From JABWBD01 sp040768665 (GTDB lineage: Bacteria > Planctomycetota > Planctomycetia > Pirellulales > Thermoguttaceae), in contig JAXGMN010000097.1 in the NCBI GenBank assembly GCA_040768665.1, positions 1 to 25,775 of the forward strand: a stretch of DNA of 25,775 bases, read 5' to 3'. A program made the translations under genes and the position numbers. Below the pieces are notes generated by a model, which was given only the letters and a program-made list of their open reading frames with translations, did no database searches and was not told the origin of the DNA. Within the stretch, counting starts at the first letter, position 1. Each line of letters begins with the position of its first letter. Positions 7,558 to 15,234 of this stretch are shown here, piece by piece.

Positions 7558-10500
7558 GCTTCCACCTCCTTTTCGGTTTTCGCCGATTGCTCGCCATTGC
7601 CGCCGTTCGGCTTGACCGCGACCGGCGGATGAGTGACTCGTGCCAGTTGCTCGTAGAAGTTCCACCGGTCCAGGATATCTTCCTGGGCCAGGGTCATCAG
7701 CCGCTCGGACGCTTCCGGCTTGGAGCGGGCGAGCATGGCGAAGCGAGCCGCCTTCATGGCGAACTCCTTGAAGTCGCCCTTGGGAGCACGGCTGTCGAGG
7801 TGGAATGGCTGCTCGCGGTCCCGCGGATCGTAGTGGTACAACGGCCAGTAGCCGCAGGCCACCGCCTCCTTCTGCAGGTCCATCGCCGTGGTCATGTCAA
7901 TGCCCCAGCCGATGCAGTGCGAGAAGGCGATGATGAGCGACGGTCCCCGATACGATTCGGCCGCCAGGATCGTCTTCAATGCGTGCAGCGGGTTGGCGCC
8001 GATGGCAATCTGGCCGACGAATACGTTGCCGTAGGACATGGCGATCAGCCCCATGTCCTTCTTTCGACTCGGTTTACCGGCCGCGGCGAACTTGGCCACG
8101 GCCCCGCGCGGCGTCGCCTTCGACGCCTGGCCGCCGGTGTTCGAATAGACCTCGGTATCCAACACGAGAATGTTGATGTCGCGGCCGGAAGCCAACACGT
8201 GGTCAACGCCGCCGAAACCGATATCGTACGCCCACCCGTCGCCGCCGAAGCTCCAGATGCTGCGGCGAATGAGGTATTCCGACGCGGCCAGCAGGTTGCG
8301 GGCGTCGGGCGAATCGATCCCTTGGAGCCGCTCGCGCAACTCGGCGACGGCCTGACGCTGATCGAAGATTTCCTGCTCCGTCTCCTGCTTGTTGTTGACG
8401 AGCTTCCCAACCAACTCACCGCCGAGCTGGGAAGCCAGGCGATTGAGCAACTCGTGAGCATACTCCGTCTGCTGATCGGCGGCCAGCCGGAATCCGAAGC
8501 CGAACTCCGCACAGTCCTCGAACAAGGAGTTGGACCAACTCGGTCCGCGGCCATCGCGGTTCGCCGTATACGGGGTGCAGGGAAGATTGCCGCCGTAGAT
8601 CGACGAGCAGCCGGTCGCGTTGGCGATCAGCATCCGGTCGCCGAAAAACTGCGTGATGAGCTTGACGTAGGGCGTCTCGCCGCACCCGGCACAGGCCCCG
8701 GAGAATTCGAACAACGGCTGCAGGAGCTGCGAGCCCTTGATCGTCTCGATCTTCACGTTGTTGCGATCGACGTCCGGCAAGTTGAGGAAAAACTCCCAAT
8801 TGGCCTTCTCCTCGTCGACGTGCTCGAGCATCGGCAGCATATCGATCGCCTTGTGCTTCGGCTGCGTCTTGTCCTTGGCCGGGCAAACATCGACGCATAC
8901 GCCGCAGCCGGTGCAATCCTCCGGCGCCACCTGGACGGTGACCTTCCACCCCGGATACTCCTTGCCCCGCCAGTCGGCCGACTTGAACTGCTCCGGAGCG
9001 CCTTCCAGCGCCTTCGGGTCGACCACTTTCATGCGGATCGTCGCATGCGGGCAGACCAGCGAGCACAGACCGCACTGGATGCAGATGTTGGCGTCCCAGA
9101 CGGGAATCGCCTGGGCGACCCGCCGCTTCTCGTATTGCGTCGTGCCGGTCGGAAAAGTCCCGTCGTCCGGCAGAGCACTGACCGGCAAGTCGTCGCCGCG
9201 GTTGGCGATCATCTCGGCCAGGACCTTTTTGACGAATTCCGGGGCGTTCTCCGGAACCGGCGGCACGCGGAAGTGCTTCGACGTCACCTTCTCCGGCACC
9301 TTCACCTCGTGCAGGGCTGCCAGCGCGCCGTCGACCGCGGCGAAGTTCCGCTCGACGATCGTGCCGCCGCCCTTTTTGCCGTACGTCTTCTTGATGGCGT
9401 TCTTGATCTCCTCGATGGCTGCCTCGGGCGGCATCACGTTGGCCAGCTTGAAAAAGCACGTTTGCATCACCGTGTTGATCCGGACGCCCATCTTCGCGTC
9501 GCGCGCCACGCTGTACGCGTCGACCACGTAGAACTTCAGCTTCTTGTTGATGATCTCTTCCTGCACCTCGATCGGGAGCGTGTCCCAGACCTCGTCCGGC
9601 CCGTACGGGCTGTTCAACAGGAACGTCGCCCCCGGCTCGGCCATCGACAGCAAGTCGATCCGTTCGAGAAACTGGAACTGGTGGCAGGCGATGAAATTCG
9701 CCGAGTGCACCAGGTAGGAGCCCTTGATCGGCCGCGGGCTGAACCGCAGGTGCGACGTCGTCACCGAACCGGCCTTTCGGGAATCGTAGACGAAGTAGCC
9801 TTGGGCATGATAGTCGGTGCTTTCGCCCACGATCTTCACCGAATTCTTGTTCGCCCCGACCGTGCCGTCGCTCCCCAGACCGAAGAACATGGCCCGGATC
9901 ACGTCGTCGCGCTCGGTCGAGAACTTCGGATCGTACGTGAGGCTCAAGTTCGTCACGTCGTCGGTGATGCCGACGGTGAAGCGGCGCCTCGGCTCCGCTT
10001 TCTTCAACTCCTCGTAGACCGCGACGACCATGGCCGGTGTGAACTCCTTCGACGACAGGCCGTAGCGCCCCCCGATCACCTTCGGCATGGATGCGTTGCC
10101 CCAGTGTTCCTCCACCAGCGCGGTGATCACGTCCTGGAAGAGCGGTTCGCCGGCGGCGCCCGGCTCTTTGGTACGGTCCAACACGGCAATCTTCTTCACC
10201 GTCTTGGGCAGCGCGGCCAAGAATGCCTTGGAATCGAACGGCCGATACAGCCGCACCTTGACCAGACCGATTGTCTCGCCCTGGGGCACCAGCTTGTCGA
10301 TCGTTTCCTCGACCACGCCGTTGCCGGAAGCCATGCAAACGATCACTCGCTCGGCGTCGGGGGCGCCGATATAGTCGAACAGGTGGTATTGCCGGCCGGT
10401 GAGCCCGGCAAACTTGTCCATCCACTTCTGGACGATCCCCGGCACTGCCTCATAGTAGGGATTGCACGCTTCGCGAGCCTGGAAGAAAACGTCGGGGTTC

Positions 10501-10589
10501 TGGGCCGTTCCGCGGAGCTTCGGTCGCTCGGGCGAAAGGGCCCGCTCGCGATGCTTGCGGATCAACTCTTCGTCGAGCATCGCGGCAAT
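7554..10589 (-). CDS. nifJ: Pyruvate:ferredoxin (flavodoxin) oxidoreductase, main 3' part of frameshifted gene
   Basis: This frame holds about 1,010 of roughly 1,200 residues of the single-chain enzyme that converts pyruvate and CoA to acetyl-CoA and CO2, reducing ferredoxin or flavodoxin. From its start IAAMLDEELIRKHRERAL it carries, in order: domain II/III; the gamma (EKR-like) domain (FFGLGSDGTVGANKNSVKI); two [4Fe-4S] motifs CIQCGLCSLVCPHA and CTGCGVCVDVCPAK; the cluster/thiamine region FSGACAGCGETPY and ATGCSSIYGG; and the thiamine loop GGDGWAYDIGFGG with VYSNTGGQASKATP. Length and motifs are complete once joined to the N-terminal piece in the other frame. The junction is near 10587-10594. 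A gene caller may instead start it at ATG 10643, out of the true frame. The downstream flavoprotein overlaps its stop by ATGA. Confidence 0.93.
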   Translation of the reverse strand: MAAMLDEELIRKHRERALSPERPKLRGTAQNPDVFFQAREACNPYYEAVPGIVQKWMDKFAGLTGRQYHLFDYIGAPDAERVIVCMASGNGVVEETIDKLVPQGETIGLVKVRLYRPFDSKAFLAALPKTVKKIAVLDRTKEPGAAGEPLFQDVITALVEEHWGNASMPKVIGGRYGLSSKEFTPAMVVAVYEELKKAEPRRRFTVGITDDVTNLSLTYDPKFSTERDDVIRAMFFGLGSDGTVGANKNSVKIVGESTDYHAQGYFVYDSRKAGSVTTSHLRFSPRPIKGSYLVHSANFIACHQFQFLERIDLLSMAEPGATFLLNSPYGPDEVWDTLPIEVQEEIINKKLKFYVVDAYSVARDAKMGVRINTVMQTCFFKLANVMPPEAAIEEIKNAIKKTYGKKGGGTIVERNFAAVDGALAALHEVKVPEKVTSKHFRVPPVPENAPEFVKKVLAEMIANRGDDLPVSALPDDGTFPTGTTQYEKRRVAQAIPVWDANICIQCGLCSLVCPHATIRMKVVDPKALEGAPEQFKSADWRGKEYPGWKVTVQVAPEDCTGCGVCVDVCPAKDKTQPKHKAIDMLPMLEHVDEEKANWEFFLNLPDVDRNNVKIETIKGSQLLQPLFEFSGACAGCGETPYVKLITQFFGDRMLIANATGCSSIYGGNLPCTPYTANRDGRGPSWSNSLFEDCAEFGFGFRLAADQQTEYAHELLNRLASQLGGELVGKLVNNKQETEQEIFDQRQAVAELRERLQGIDSPDARNLLAASEYLIRRSIWSFGGDGWAYDIGFGGVDHVLASGRDINILVLDTEVYSNTGGQASKATPRGAVAKFAAAGKPSRKKDMGLIAMSYGNVFVGQIAIGANPLHALKTILAAESYRGPSLIIAFSHCIGWGIDMTTAMDLQKEAVACGYWPLYHYDPRDREQPFHLDSRAPKGDFKEFAMKAARFAMLARSKPEASERLMTLAQEDILDRWNFYEQLARVTHPPVAVKPNGGNGEQSAKTEKEVEA

Positions 10590-11160
10590 CGTCCTCGGTG
10601 AGCTCCTCGATCTTGTTGACCTCGTGCGAGATGCGGAAGCCATCGTAGAAGTGGATGAAGGGGACCCGGGCCTCGAGCGTGGCCGCCTGCGAAATCAACG
10701 CGAAATCCTGGGCTTCTTGGACCGATCCGGAGGCCAGCATCCCCCAACCGGTCGAGCGGCAAGCCATCACGTCGCCGTGATCGCCAAAGATCGACAATGC
10801 GTGGGTGGCAACCGTCCGGGCGGTGACGTGGAAGACCGTCGAGGTGAGTTCGCCGGCGATCTTGAACATATTGGGGATCATCAGCAGGAGGCCCTGCGAT
10901 GCGGTGAACGTCGTCGTCACGGCTCCCCCCTGCAACGCACCATGCACGGCACCGGCCGCGCCTGCTTCACTCTGCATCTCTACCACGTGGGGCACCGTGC
11001 CGAAAATGTTCTTCCGGCCGGCGGCCGCCCAAGCGTCCGGCATCTCTCCCAGGCCCGATGAGGGAGTGATGGGATAGATCGCCATCACTTCGTTGGTCAG
11101 GTGGGCGATGTTGGCGGTCGCTTCATTGCCGTCCAGGGTCACGAAGCGTCGTTCTGCCAC
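10450..11160 (-). CDS. nifJ: Pyruvate:ferredoxin oxidoreductase, N-terminal piece of frameshifted gene
   Basis: This frame starts at GTG 11160 with an AGGAG site about 8-10 bases upstream and encodes the first ~190 residues of NifJ. It shows MAERRFVTLDGNEA, the pyrimidine-domain motif MAIYPITPSSGLGEMPDAWA, FTASQGLLLMIPNMFKIAGE, and FYDGFRISHEVNKIEELTEDD. After that the frame leaves the family, and homology resumes in the next frame at IAAMLDEE. The span 7554-11160 is 3,607 bases, one more than a multiple of three. This fits one extra base or two lost bases, for example loss of GA from GACGAGATT near 10590. I judge this a probable assembly error, because both sides are otherwise intact. Confidence 0.9.
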   Translation of the reverse strand: MAERRFVTLDGNEATANIAHLTNEVMAIYPITPSSGLGEMPDAWAAAGRKNIFGTVPHVVEMQSEAGAAGAVHGALQGGAVTTTFTASQGLLLMIPNMFKIAGELTSTVFHVTARTVATHALSIFGDHGDVMACRSTGWGMLASGSVQEAQDFALISQAATLEARVPFIHFYDGFRISHEVNKIEELTEDDCRDARRRVDPQASRAGPFARATEAPRNGPEPRRFLPGSRSVQSLL

Positions 11161-11505
11161 GGTTTTGTCTCCTCAGTATCGAAAAGTGGCGTTGGACTGT
11201 GAGAATCGTTTTTTTATCAGCAAAGCCTGGGAAAAAATGCTCCCGGCGAAATCCGGTGAACTCCCGTGAGTCCGGAGAAAGCCTGCCCATGAGGGCATAC
11301 CAGTGCGGAACGAACGAGTTGTGGGGGCTCCGCTGCGTTCCGTACTCCTGGCTACGGGATCGAAAAAGAATTGGGAAGACACTACCGGCACCGGACGCCA
11401 AAGTCCGGCTCCTCCCACTCGCTACCTTAACCGTTCGCGATAGCCGCCGCAAGGGCCCTTCCTGGGGGTGTTTTGGTCCATGATTCTGCCGTGCGAGCAG
11501 GTCCT
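11161..11505. other. Gap upstream of nifJ, no gene seen
   Basis: This 345-base stretch should contain the promoter of the reverse-strand nifJ operon. The nifJ ribosome site (AGGAG on the reverse strand, just right of 11165) is visible. No confident -35/-10 pair, RNA gene or plausible protein was found. Short open frames here lack ribosome sites and recognisable sequence. Confidence 0.5.
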
Positions 11506-11810
11506 GCTTGCCGAGCGGGACCTGGAATTGCCGACCGCCTCGGAAGGTCCCTTGACGTTCCGAATTGCAGGTGAGCTAGAAGTTAGGTCCCGGCTGCCGA
11601 GCTCGTCGTCCTACACAAGTCGTGGATTTTCTAGCTGGCGAACCTTTGGCCCCTGCCGCACGAGGCGGCAGGGGGCCGAAAGTGCGTTGGAGGACGCGTG
11701 CTAGATACCTAACCTCGTTCACCCGGCACGGGCCACGGGGTCCTGGAGATGTGTGTGGAACGGCAAGCTTTGCCGAGCGGGACTAGGAACTGCCGATCAC
11801 CTCGGCAGAC
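11506..11810. repeat. Composite noncoding repeat A-B-A, copy 2 (diverged)
   Basis: A-like starts occur at 11506 (GCTTGCCGAGCGGGACCTGG) and 11767 (GCTTTGCCGAGCGGGACTAG). Each is followed by a CCGA...CCTCGG segment. Between them, 11664-11725 repeats unit B (GGCGGCAGGGGGCCGAAAGT ... CTCGTTCACCCG), differing from copy 1 at only a handful of positions. The order and direction match copy 1 at 6219-6503. The two copies bracket the nifJ-flavoprotein block. Confidence 0.75.
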
Positions 11811-11847
11811 TCCGCGCTCTTCCTGAACCAATCAACCCAAGAAACAC

Positions 11848-11875
11848 GACGGCCCGACCGGATGGTCCGGCCGTC
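11848..11875 (-). terminator. Hairpin after the YTV-repeat gene
   Basis: On the reverse strand GACGGCCGGACC, loop ATCC, then GGTCGGGCCGTC: 11 of 12 stem positions pair. It is followed by GTGTTTCTT, a weak T-rich tail. It lies 56 bases after the stop codon at 11932, where a terminator for this gene is expected. Confidence 0.6.
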
Positions 11876-11931
11876 TGTTGTGACAGTCCCTCCCCTCCCC
11901 TCCAGGAAGGCGGGATCGTCCTTATCAGACT

Positions 11932-13404
11932 TCAGGTGCCGCAGCCTGCCGGCTCGCAGCAACCCGGGTCTTTGCAGCAGGGATCGCAGCAGACCGGAAC
12001 TGGGCAGCAGACTTTGACCGGAACCTGCTTGCAGACGACCCGGGGAACGCAACGGGTAACCGTGTAGGGGACCTTCTTCGGGACCCACTGCACGCACTGG
12101 ATGGTCTTCTCGTAGCAGACCGGCTTGCACACGGTGTAGGGAACCTGCTTCGTGCATGTCACCGGCACCATCTTGCAGACCTGGTAGGTGCAATCCTTCT
12201 CGCAGCATTCCTTCACCAGGCGGCAGACCTTGTAGGTGCAGGTCCGGACGCGCTGCTCGGGCACCATCTTGCACACCGTGTAGGTGCACTCTTTCACCCG
12301 CTGCTCGGGCACCATCTTGCAGACCTTGTAGGTGCAGGTCTTGACCCGTTGCTCGGGCACCATCTTGCACACCGTGTAGGTGCACTCTTTCACCCGTTGC
12401 TCGGGCACCATCTTGCACACCGTGTAGGTGCACTCTTTGACCCGCTGCTCGGGCACCATCTTGCACACCGTGTAGGTGCACTCTTTCACCCGCTGCTCGG
12501 GCACCATCTTGCAGACCTTGTAGGTGCAGGTCTTGACCCGTTGCTCGGGCACCATCTTGCACACCGTGTAGGTGCACTCTTTGACCCGCTGCTCGGGCAC
12601 CATCTTGCACACCGTGTAGGTGCACTCTTTGACCCGTTGCTCGGGCACCATCTTGCAGACGGTGTAGGGGATCCGCTTCTCGCAGCACTCCTTCACCATC
12701 CTGCAGACTTTGTACGTGCAGGTCTTGACCCGCTGCTCGGGCACCATCTTGCAGACGGTGTAGGGGACCTTCTTTACGCAGGTCTCACGCACGTACTTCA
12801 CACACTCGATCTGGCGCTCCTGGATCTCCGGGCACCAAACCTTCTTGTAGCACTTCACCGGCGGGCACTGCACCTGGACCATCTTGGTTTCGCCGGGGCA
12901 GTACACGCAACGGCAACGGCAGGGATCCCACGTCCAGCAACCGGGCTCCTGGACGCACTTGGTGATGCACTTGCCCGGCTTCTCGTAGCACTGGGTCTCC
13001 CAGCGGCCACAATTCACCTGGACGGTCTTCGTGTACTTCACTGGCTTGCAGACCGTGTAGCACACTTCCCGCTCGCAGGTCTCATACACCGGCTTGCAGA
13101 CCGTGTACGGGATCTCCTTGGTGCAGGTTTCCCAGACCGGCTTGCAGATCGTGTAGTGGCAGACCTTCTCGCGGGTCTCGTAGACCGGCTTGCACACGGT
13201 GTAGCAGATCTGCTTGGTCTTCGTCTCATAGACCGGCTTGCAGACGGTGTAGCAGATCTGCTTGGTGCGGGTCTCGTAGACCGGCTTGCACACGGTGTAG
13301 CAGATCTCCTTGGTGCGGGTTTCCCAGACCGGCTTGCAGACCGTATAGCAGATCTGCTTGGTGCGGGTCTCGTAGACCGGCTTGCACACGGTGTACGGGA
13401 TCTG
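11932..13404 (-). CDS. Cysteine-rich YTV-repeat protein, C-terminal part of frameshifted gene
   Basis: This frame encodes about 490 residues of a secreted repeat protein; the N-terminal part is in the adjacent frame (13226-13978). It begins with eight 16-residue units of the type YTVCKPVYETRTKQIC. A non-repeat Cys-rich spacer (about residues 125-210 of this part) includes WDPCRCRCVYCPGE. Then come about 14 units of the type YTVCKMVPEQRVKECT, three of them with CCEK variants. It ends in a dense Cys/Pro tail (VCCPVPVCCDPCCKDPGCC). YTV repeats are known from Rhodopirellula proteins linked to the proteinaceous cell wall; here cross-linking through cysteines is inferred. In its copy of the sequence TCTGCTTCG, one extra C at 13405/13406 breaks the frame. 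Confidence 0.88.
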   Translation of the reverse strand, partial: QIPYTVCKPVYETRTKQICYTVCKPVWETRTKEICYTVCKPVYETRTKQICYTVCKPVYETKTKQICYTVCKPVYETREKVCHYTICKPVWETCTKEIPYTVCKPVYETCEREVCYTVCKPVKYTKTVQVNCGRWETQCYEKPGKCITKCVQEPGCWTWDPCRCRCVYCPGETKMVQVQCPPVKCYKKVWCPEIQERQIECVKYVRETCVKKVPYTVCKMVPEQRVKTCTYKVCRMVKECCEKRIPYTVCKMVPEQRVKECTYTVCKMVPEQRVKECTYTVCKMVPEQRVKTCTYKVCKMVPEQRVKECTYTVCKMVPEQRVKECTYTVCKMVPEQRVKECTYTVCKMVPEQRVKTCTYKVCKMVPEQRVKECTYTVCKMVPEQRVRTCTYKVCRLVKECCEKDCTYQVCKMVPVTCTKQVPYTVCKPVCYEKTIQCVQWVPKKVPYTVTRCVPRVVCKQVPVKVCCPVPVCCDPCCKDPGCCEPAGCGT

Positions 13405-13690
13405 CCTTCGTGCAGGTCTCGTAGACCGGCTTGCACACGGTGTACGGGATCTGCTTCGTGCAGGTCTCGTAGACCGGCTTGCACACGGTGTAGCAAATCT
13501 GCTTTTCGCGGGTCTCCCAGACCGGTTTGCACACGGTGTAGCAGATCTGCTTGGTGCGGGTCTCGTAGACCGGCTTGCAGACCGTGTACGGGATCTCCTT
13601 GGTGCAGGTTTCCCAGACCGGCTTGCAGACCGTGTACTGGATCTTCTTGCTCCGGGTCTCCCAAACCGGCTTGCACACCGTATAGGTGCA
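12225..13690. repeat. Two blocks of 48-bp tandem coding repeats
   Basis: Within the YTV gene, about 12225-12775 holds units encoding the YTVCKMVPEQRVKECT type. About 13035-13690 holds units encoding the YTVCKPVYETRTKQIC type. Neighbouring units differ by few bases, and several (for example around 12340-12640) are nearly identical. Such arrays are prone to unequal recombination and to assembly collapse, so the true copy number is uncertain. Confidence 0.85.
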
Positions 13691-13978
13691 CTCGCGATAG
13701 CAGGTCTCCGGGACGTACTTCGTGCAGGTGATCGTCTTGGGGACGCACACCTTCTCGTAGCACGTCTTGTAGCAGGTATACTGCTGTTTCTCGTAAACGA
13801 CCTCTTTACAGGTCTTCATCACGGTGTGGCACTGCTGCTTGCACGCCACATACTCCGGGCAGCACGTCGGCTTGCACCGGAAATAGCGCGCCGCGCCGCA
13901 ATAGCTGGCATCGGCTGTGCCTGCCGAGAGCGCTGTCAGAAGGACAGCGATCATCGGCGCCCCCAACACAGTTCTCAT
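13226..13978 (-). CDS. Cysteine-rich YTV-repeat protein, N-terminal part with signal peptide
   Basis: The start is ATG 13978, six bases after a perfect AAGGAGG. MRTVLGAPMIAVLLTALSAG, then TADA (residues 1-24), is a Sec signal peptide. A Cys-rich head follows (YFRCKPTCCPEYVACKQQC, then TCYKTCYEKVCVPK). Six YTVCKPVWET-type units come next, with the frame break at 13405/13406. Beyond the break this frame reads a shifted translation (ADPVHRVQAGL...) that is not real protein. Correcting one base gives a 681-residue secreted protein over 11932-13978. It is expected outside the cell membrane, likely in the wall or periplasm. It is monocistronic, with its own hairpin terminator. Confidence 0.9.
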   Translation of the reverse strand: MRTVLGAPMIAVLLTALSAGTADASYCGAARYFRCKPTCCPEYVACKQQCHTVMKTCKEVVYEKQQYTCYKTCYEKVCVPKTITCTKYVPETCYRECTYTVCKPVWETRSKKIQYTVCKPVWETCTKEIPYTVCKPVYETRTKQICYTVCKPVWETREKQICYTVCKPVYETCTKQIPYTVCKPVYETCTKADPVHRVQAGLRDPHQADLLYGLQAGLGNPHQGDLLHRVQAGLRDPHQADLLHRLQAGL

Positions 13979-14464
13979 CTCACGCCTCCTTCAAGGACTT
14001 CCAGAATCGGGTAGGGCCTGGTCCGGCGGGTCGAGCCCGCCATATGCTTCTTCGGCAATCTCTATCGACCTACATTAACTGCTTTGCCCATGTTGTTTTG
14101 GTCGCCCATTCATCTTATCGACCGCAAATCTCCTGTGCGGGCGGAGCAGTTGCCGAGGTCTTCATTTTTATCGCCAAACTAGGGCGTCTACTTGAGATAG
14201 AGAGAAGCGGCAAAGGCTCGGCGATCAGCGAAATACGCGCTTTTCCGCTGCTGACAACGGTCATATCATTCGCGAGGGATCTGCGGTCCATAACAACCAT
14301 GACGCGAAAGCAGACTCCACGGAGAAAGCCAAAAGGCCAATAGCATGCATAGACACCGCGCGGCCTGCGTGAGAAAAGGGGAATCGGTGCTGCAAGATCT
14401 CATATCATCGGTCCCACTGGCCCACACGAATTGATTGCCATAAACCCCCTCACCGTACCACAGC
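13979..14464. other. Gap upstream of the YTV gene, no gene seen
   Basis: It contains a 6-bp hairpin GGCGGG-TCGAG-CCCGCC at 14025-14041, in the leader of the reverse-strand YTV gene. Otherwise I see no feature. An open frame at 14044-14343 (+) has no ribosome site and no recognisable sequence. The region is noticeably less GC-rich than its neighbours, as expected for promoter-containing sequence. Confidence 0.45.
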
Positions 14465-14510
14465 GTCCTTAGCGAGCTTGCTCGCGACGGACTTGTCGAG
14501 TCGTCGACAA
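14465..14510. repeat. Two adjacent hairpins upstream of tRNA-Gln
   Basis: Hairpin one: GTCCTTAGCGAGC (14465-14477), TT, GCTCGCGACGGAC (14480-14492), 11 of 13 paired. Hairpin two: TTGTCGA (14493-14499), loop GTCG, TCGACAA (14504-14510), perfect. The first resembles a REP-like palindrome. They may end transcription from either side or only mark a repeat insertion. Confidence 0.6.
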
Positions 14511-14521
14511 AGCAATACAGT
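14493..14521 (+). promoter_or_regulatory. Possible promoter for tRNA-Gln
   Basis: TTGTCG (14493-14498), a 17-base spacer, then TACAGT (14516-14521). Four of six bases match each sigma70 box. A start near 14528 would lie about 48 bases before the tRNA. It overlaps a hairpin, so confidence is low. Confidence 0.3.
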
Positions 14522-14575
14522 AACGACTGCCTCATCGCCCGTCGGGTGCCGCGCGGCGGGGCACTAAAACCCCAC

Positions 14576-14646
14576 TACCCGGTGGTGTAATGGTAACACA
14601 AGGGATTTTGGCTCCCTCGTTCCAGGTTCGAGTCCTGGCCGGGTAG
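14576..14646 (+). tRNA. tRNA-Gln (anticodon TTG)
   Basis: The cloverleaf is complete. The acceptor stem TACCCGG pairs with CCGGGTA. The D stem is GTGT/ACAC. The anticodon stem AGGGA/TCCCT surrounds loop TTTTGGC with anticodon TTG. The T stem CCAGG/CCTGG surrounds TTCGAGT. The discriminator is G and no CCA is encoded. It reads CAA/CAG glutamine codons. The small gene P1 starts only 34 bases after its 3' end. Confidence 0.97.
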
Positions 14647-14680
14647 CTCCTGCCTCGCATTGCGAGTTCAAGAGCCCTTT

Positions 14681-15070
14681 ATGCGATCCCCCGGCCTGAT
14701 GCTGAGAGTCCTCCTTGCCGCAGCGGCTGTGTTTATTCCGCTGCTGGTGGGGATAGCGAACTCGGCCCAAACAGCTCCGGCGCGGGCTGACTCTCCCGCG
14801 ACGCAGTTCATCGGCGATGCGAGTCAGCCGACGAACCAAGGCGATGCTTTCCACGGAATTGAGTCGGCCGACGGGCCCGCCTCGGTCGAATCCCACGACC
14901 GCCGCTTGGGTCGTAGAAACACCCGCGAAGTTGTCGGCCCGGCCGTGCCGTTGCCAACGTTTGACGACGACCTGGTCTGCGGCACTCCCCACCAAGTTCT
15001 CTCTTCTTCGATGACCACGCTCACCACGGCCGCCGAGCCGTGCAGCGTTCTCTGCCGCTTCCGTCGCTGA
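14681..15070 (+). CDS. Small secreted protein P1; candidate export-monitoring leader of tatA
   Basis: This is a 129-residue protein of unknown family. ATG 14681 is chosen because its paralogue P2 (17230-17628) also begins MRSxGL. The upstream AAGAG is a weak ribosome site. Residues 7-28 form a hydrophobic export signal or anchor (VLLAAAAVFIPLLVGIAN), with possible cleavage near NSAQTA. It shares with P2 a central ESHDRRLGRR and the C-terminal MTTLTTAAEPCSVLCRFRR, ending at the stop codon. Codon differences between the two at these motifs are largely synonymous, so the protein sequence is being kept. tatA starts 164 bases downstream. The arrangement recalls SecM-type arrest peptides. That is inference; an ordinary secreted Cys protein is the alternative. 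Confidence 0.7.
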   Translation: MRSPGLMLRVLLAAAAVFIPLLVGIANSAQTAPARADSPATQFIGDASQPTNQGDAFHGIESADGPASVESHDRRLGRRNTREVVGPAVPLPTFDDDLVCGTPHQVLSSSMTTLTTAAEPCSVLCRFRR

Positions 15071-15230
15071 AGCTCCTCTCGCCGGCAACCGGCAAACCGG
15101 GCGCGGTCACTGCCCGCGCGCGAAGATCCCGGAGAGCCTGCCGCCTCGCGGCTCCGCGCGTGCGAAGCTCATGGTCCGGACCTGGCACCGATCTCTACGA
15201 AATCACCAACGCAATAGACTTTAGGAGTTT
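15070..15230 (+). promoter_or_regulatory. Possible anti-SD/SD pairing controlling tatA translation
   Basis: AAGCTCCT at 15070-15077, beginning at the last base of the P1 stop codon, can pair with AGGAGTTT at 15223-15230 over 8 positions, one of them G-U. The second sequence contains the tatA Shine-Dalgarno (AGGAG, 15223-15227). A ribosome paused at the P1 C-terminus would cover the first sequence and free the second. The pairing is seen in sequence; its use is untested. Confidence 0.4.
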
Positions 15231-15234
15231 TGTC

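Noticed and set aside
7587..10601. Thousand-residue open frame on the + strand opposite nifJ
   Set aside because: The reverse strand carries unmistakable NifJ motifs; the + frame is Arg/Val/Leu/Asp-rich antisense typical of GC-rich genes.
12225..13690. Possible CRISPR array from regular 48-bp units
   Set aside because: The units are contiguous, in frame and encode YTV repeats under protein-level constraint; there are no unique spacers and no cas genes.
12349..13731. 460-residue open frame on the + strand (MLGHHLAHRVGALF...)
   Set aside because: It is the antisense shadow of the YTV repeats; its periodicity comes from the 48-bp coding repeat, and it has no ribosome site or family.
14044..14343. 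99-codon open frame on + between the YTV gene and tRNA-Gln
   Set aside because: No ribosome site, no recognisable sequence, and it lies in a promoter-like, less GC-rich gap.
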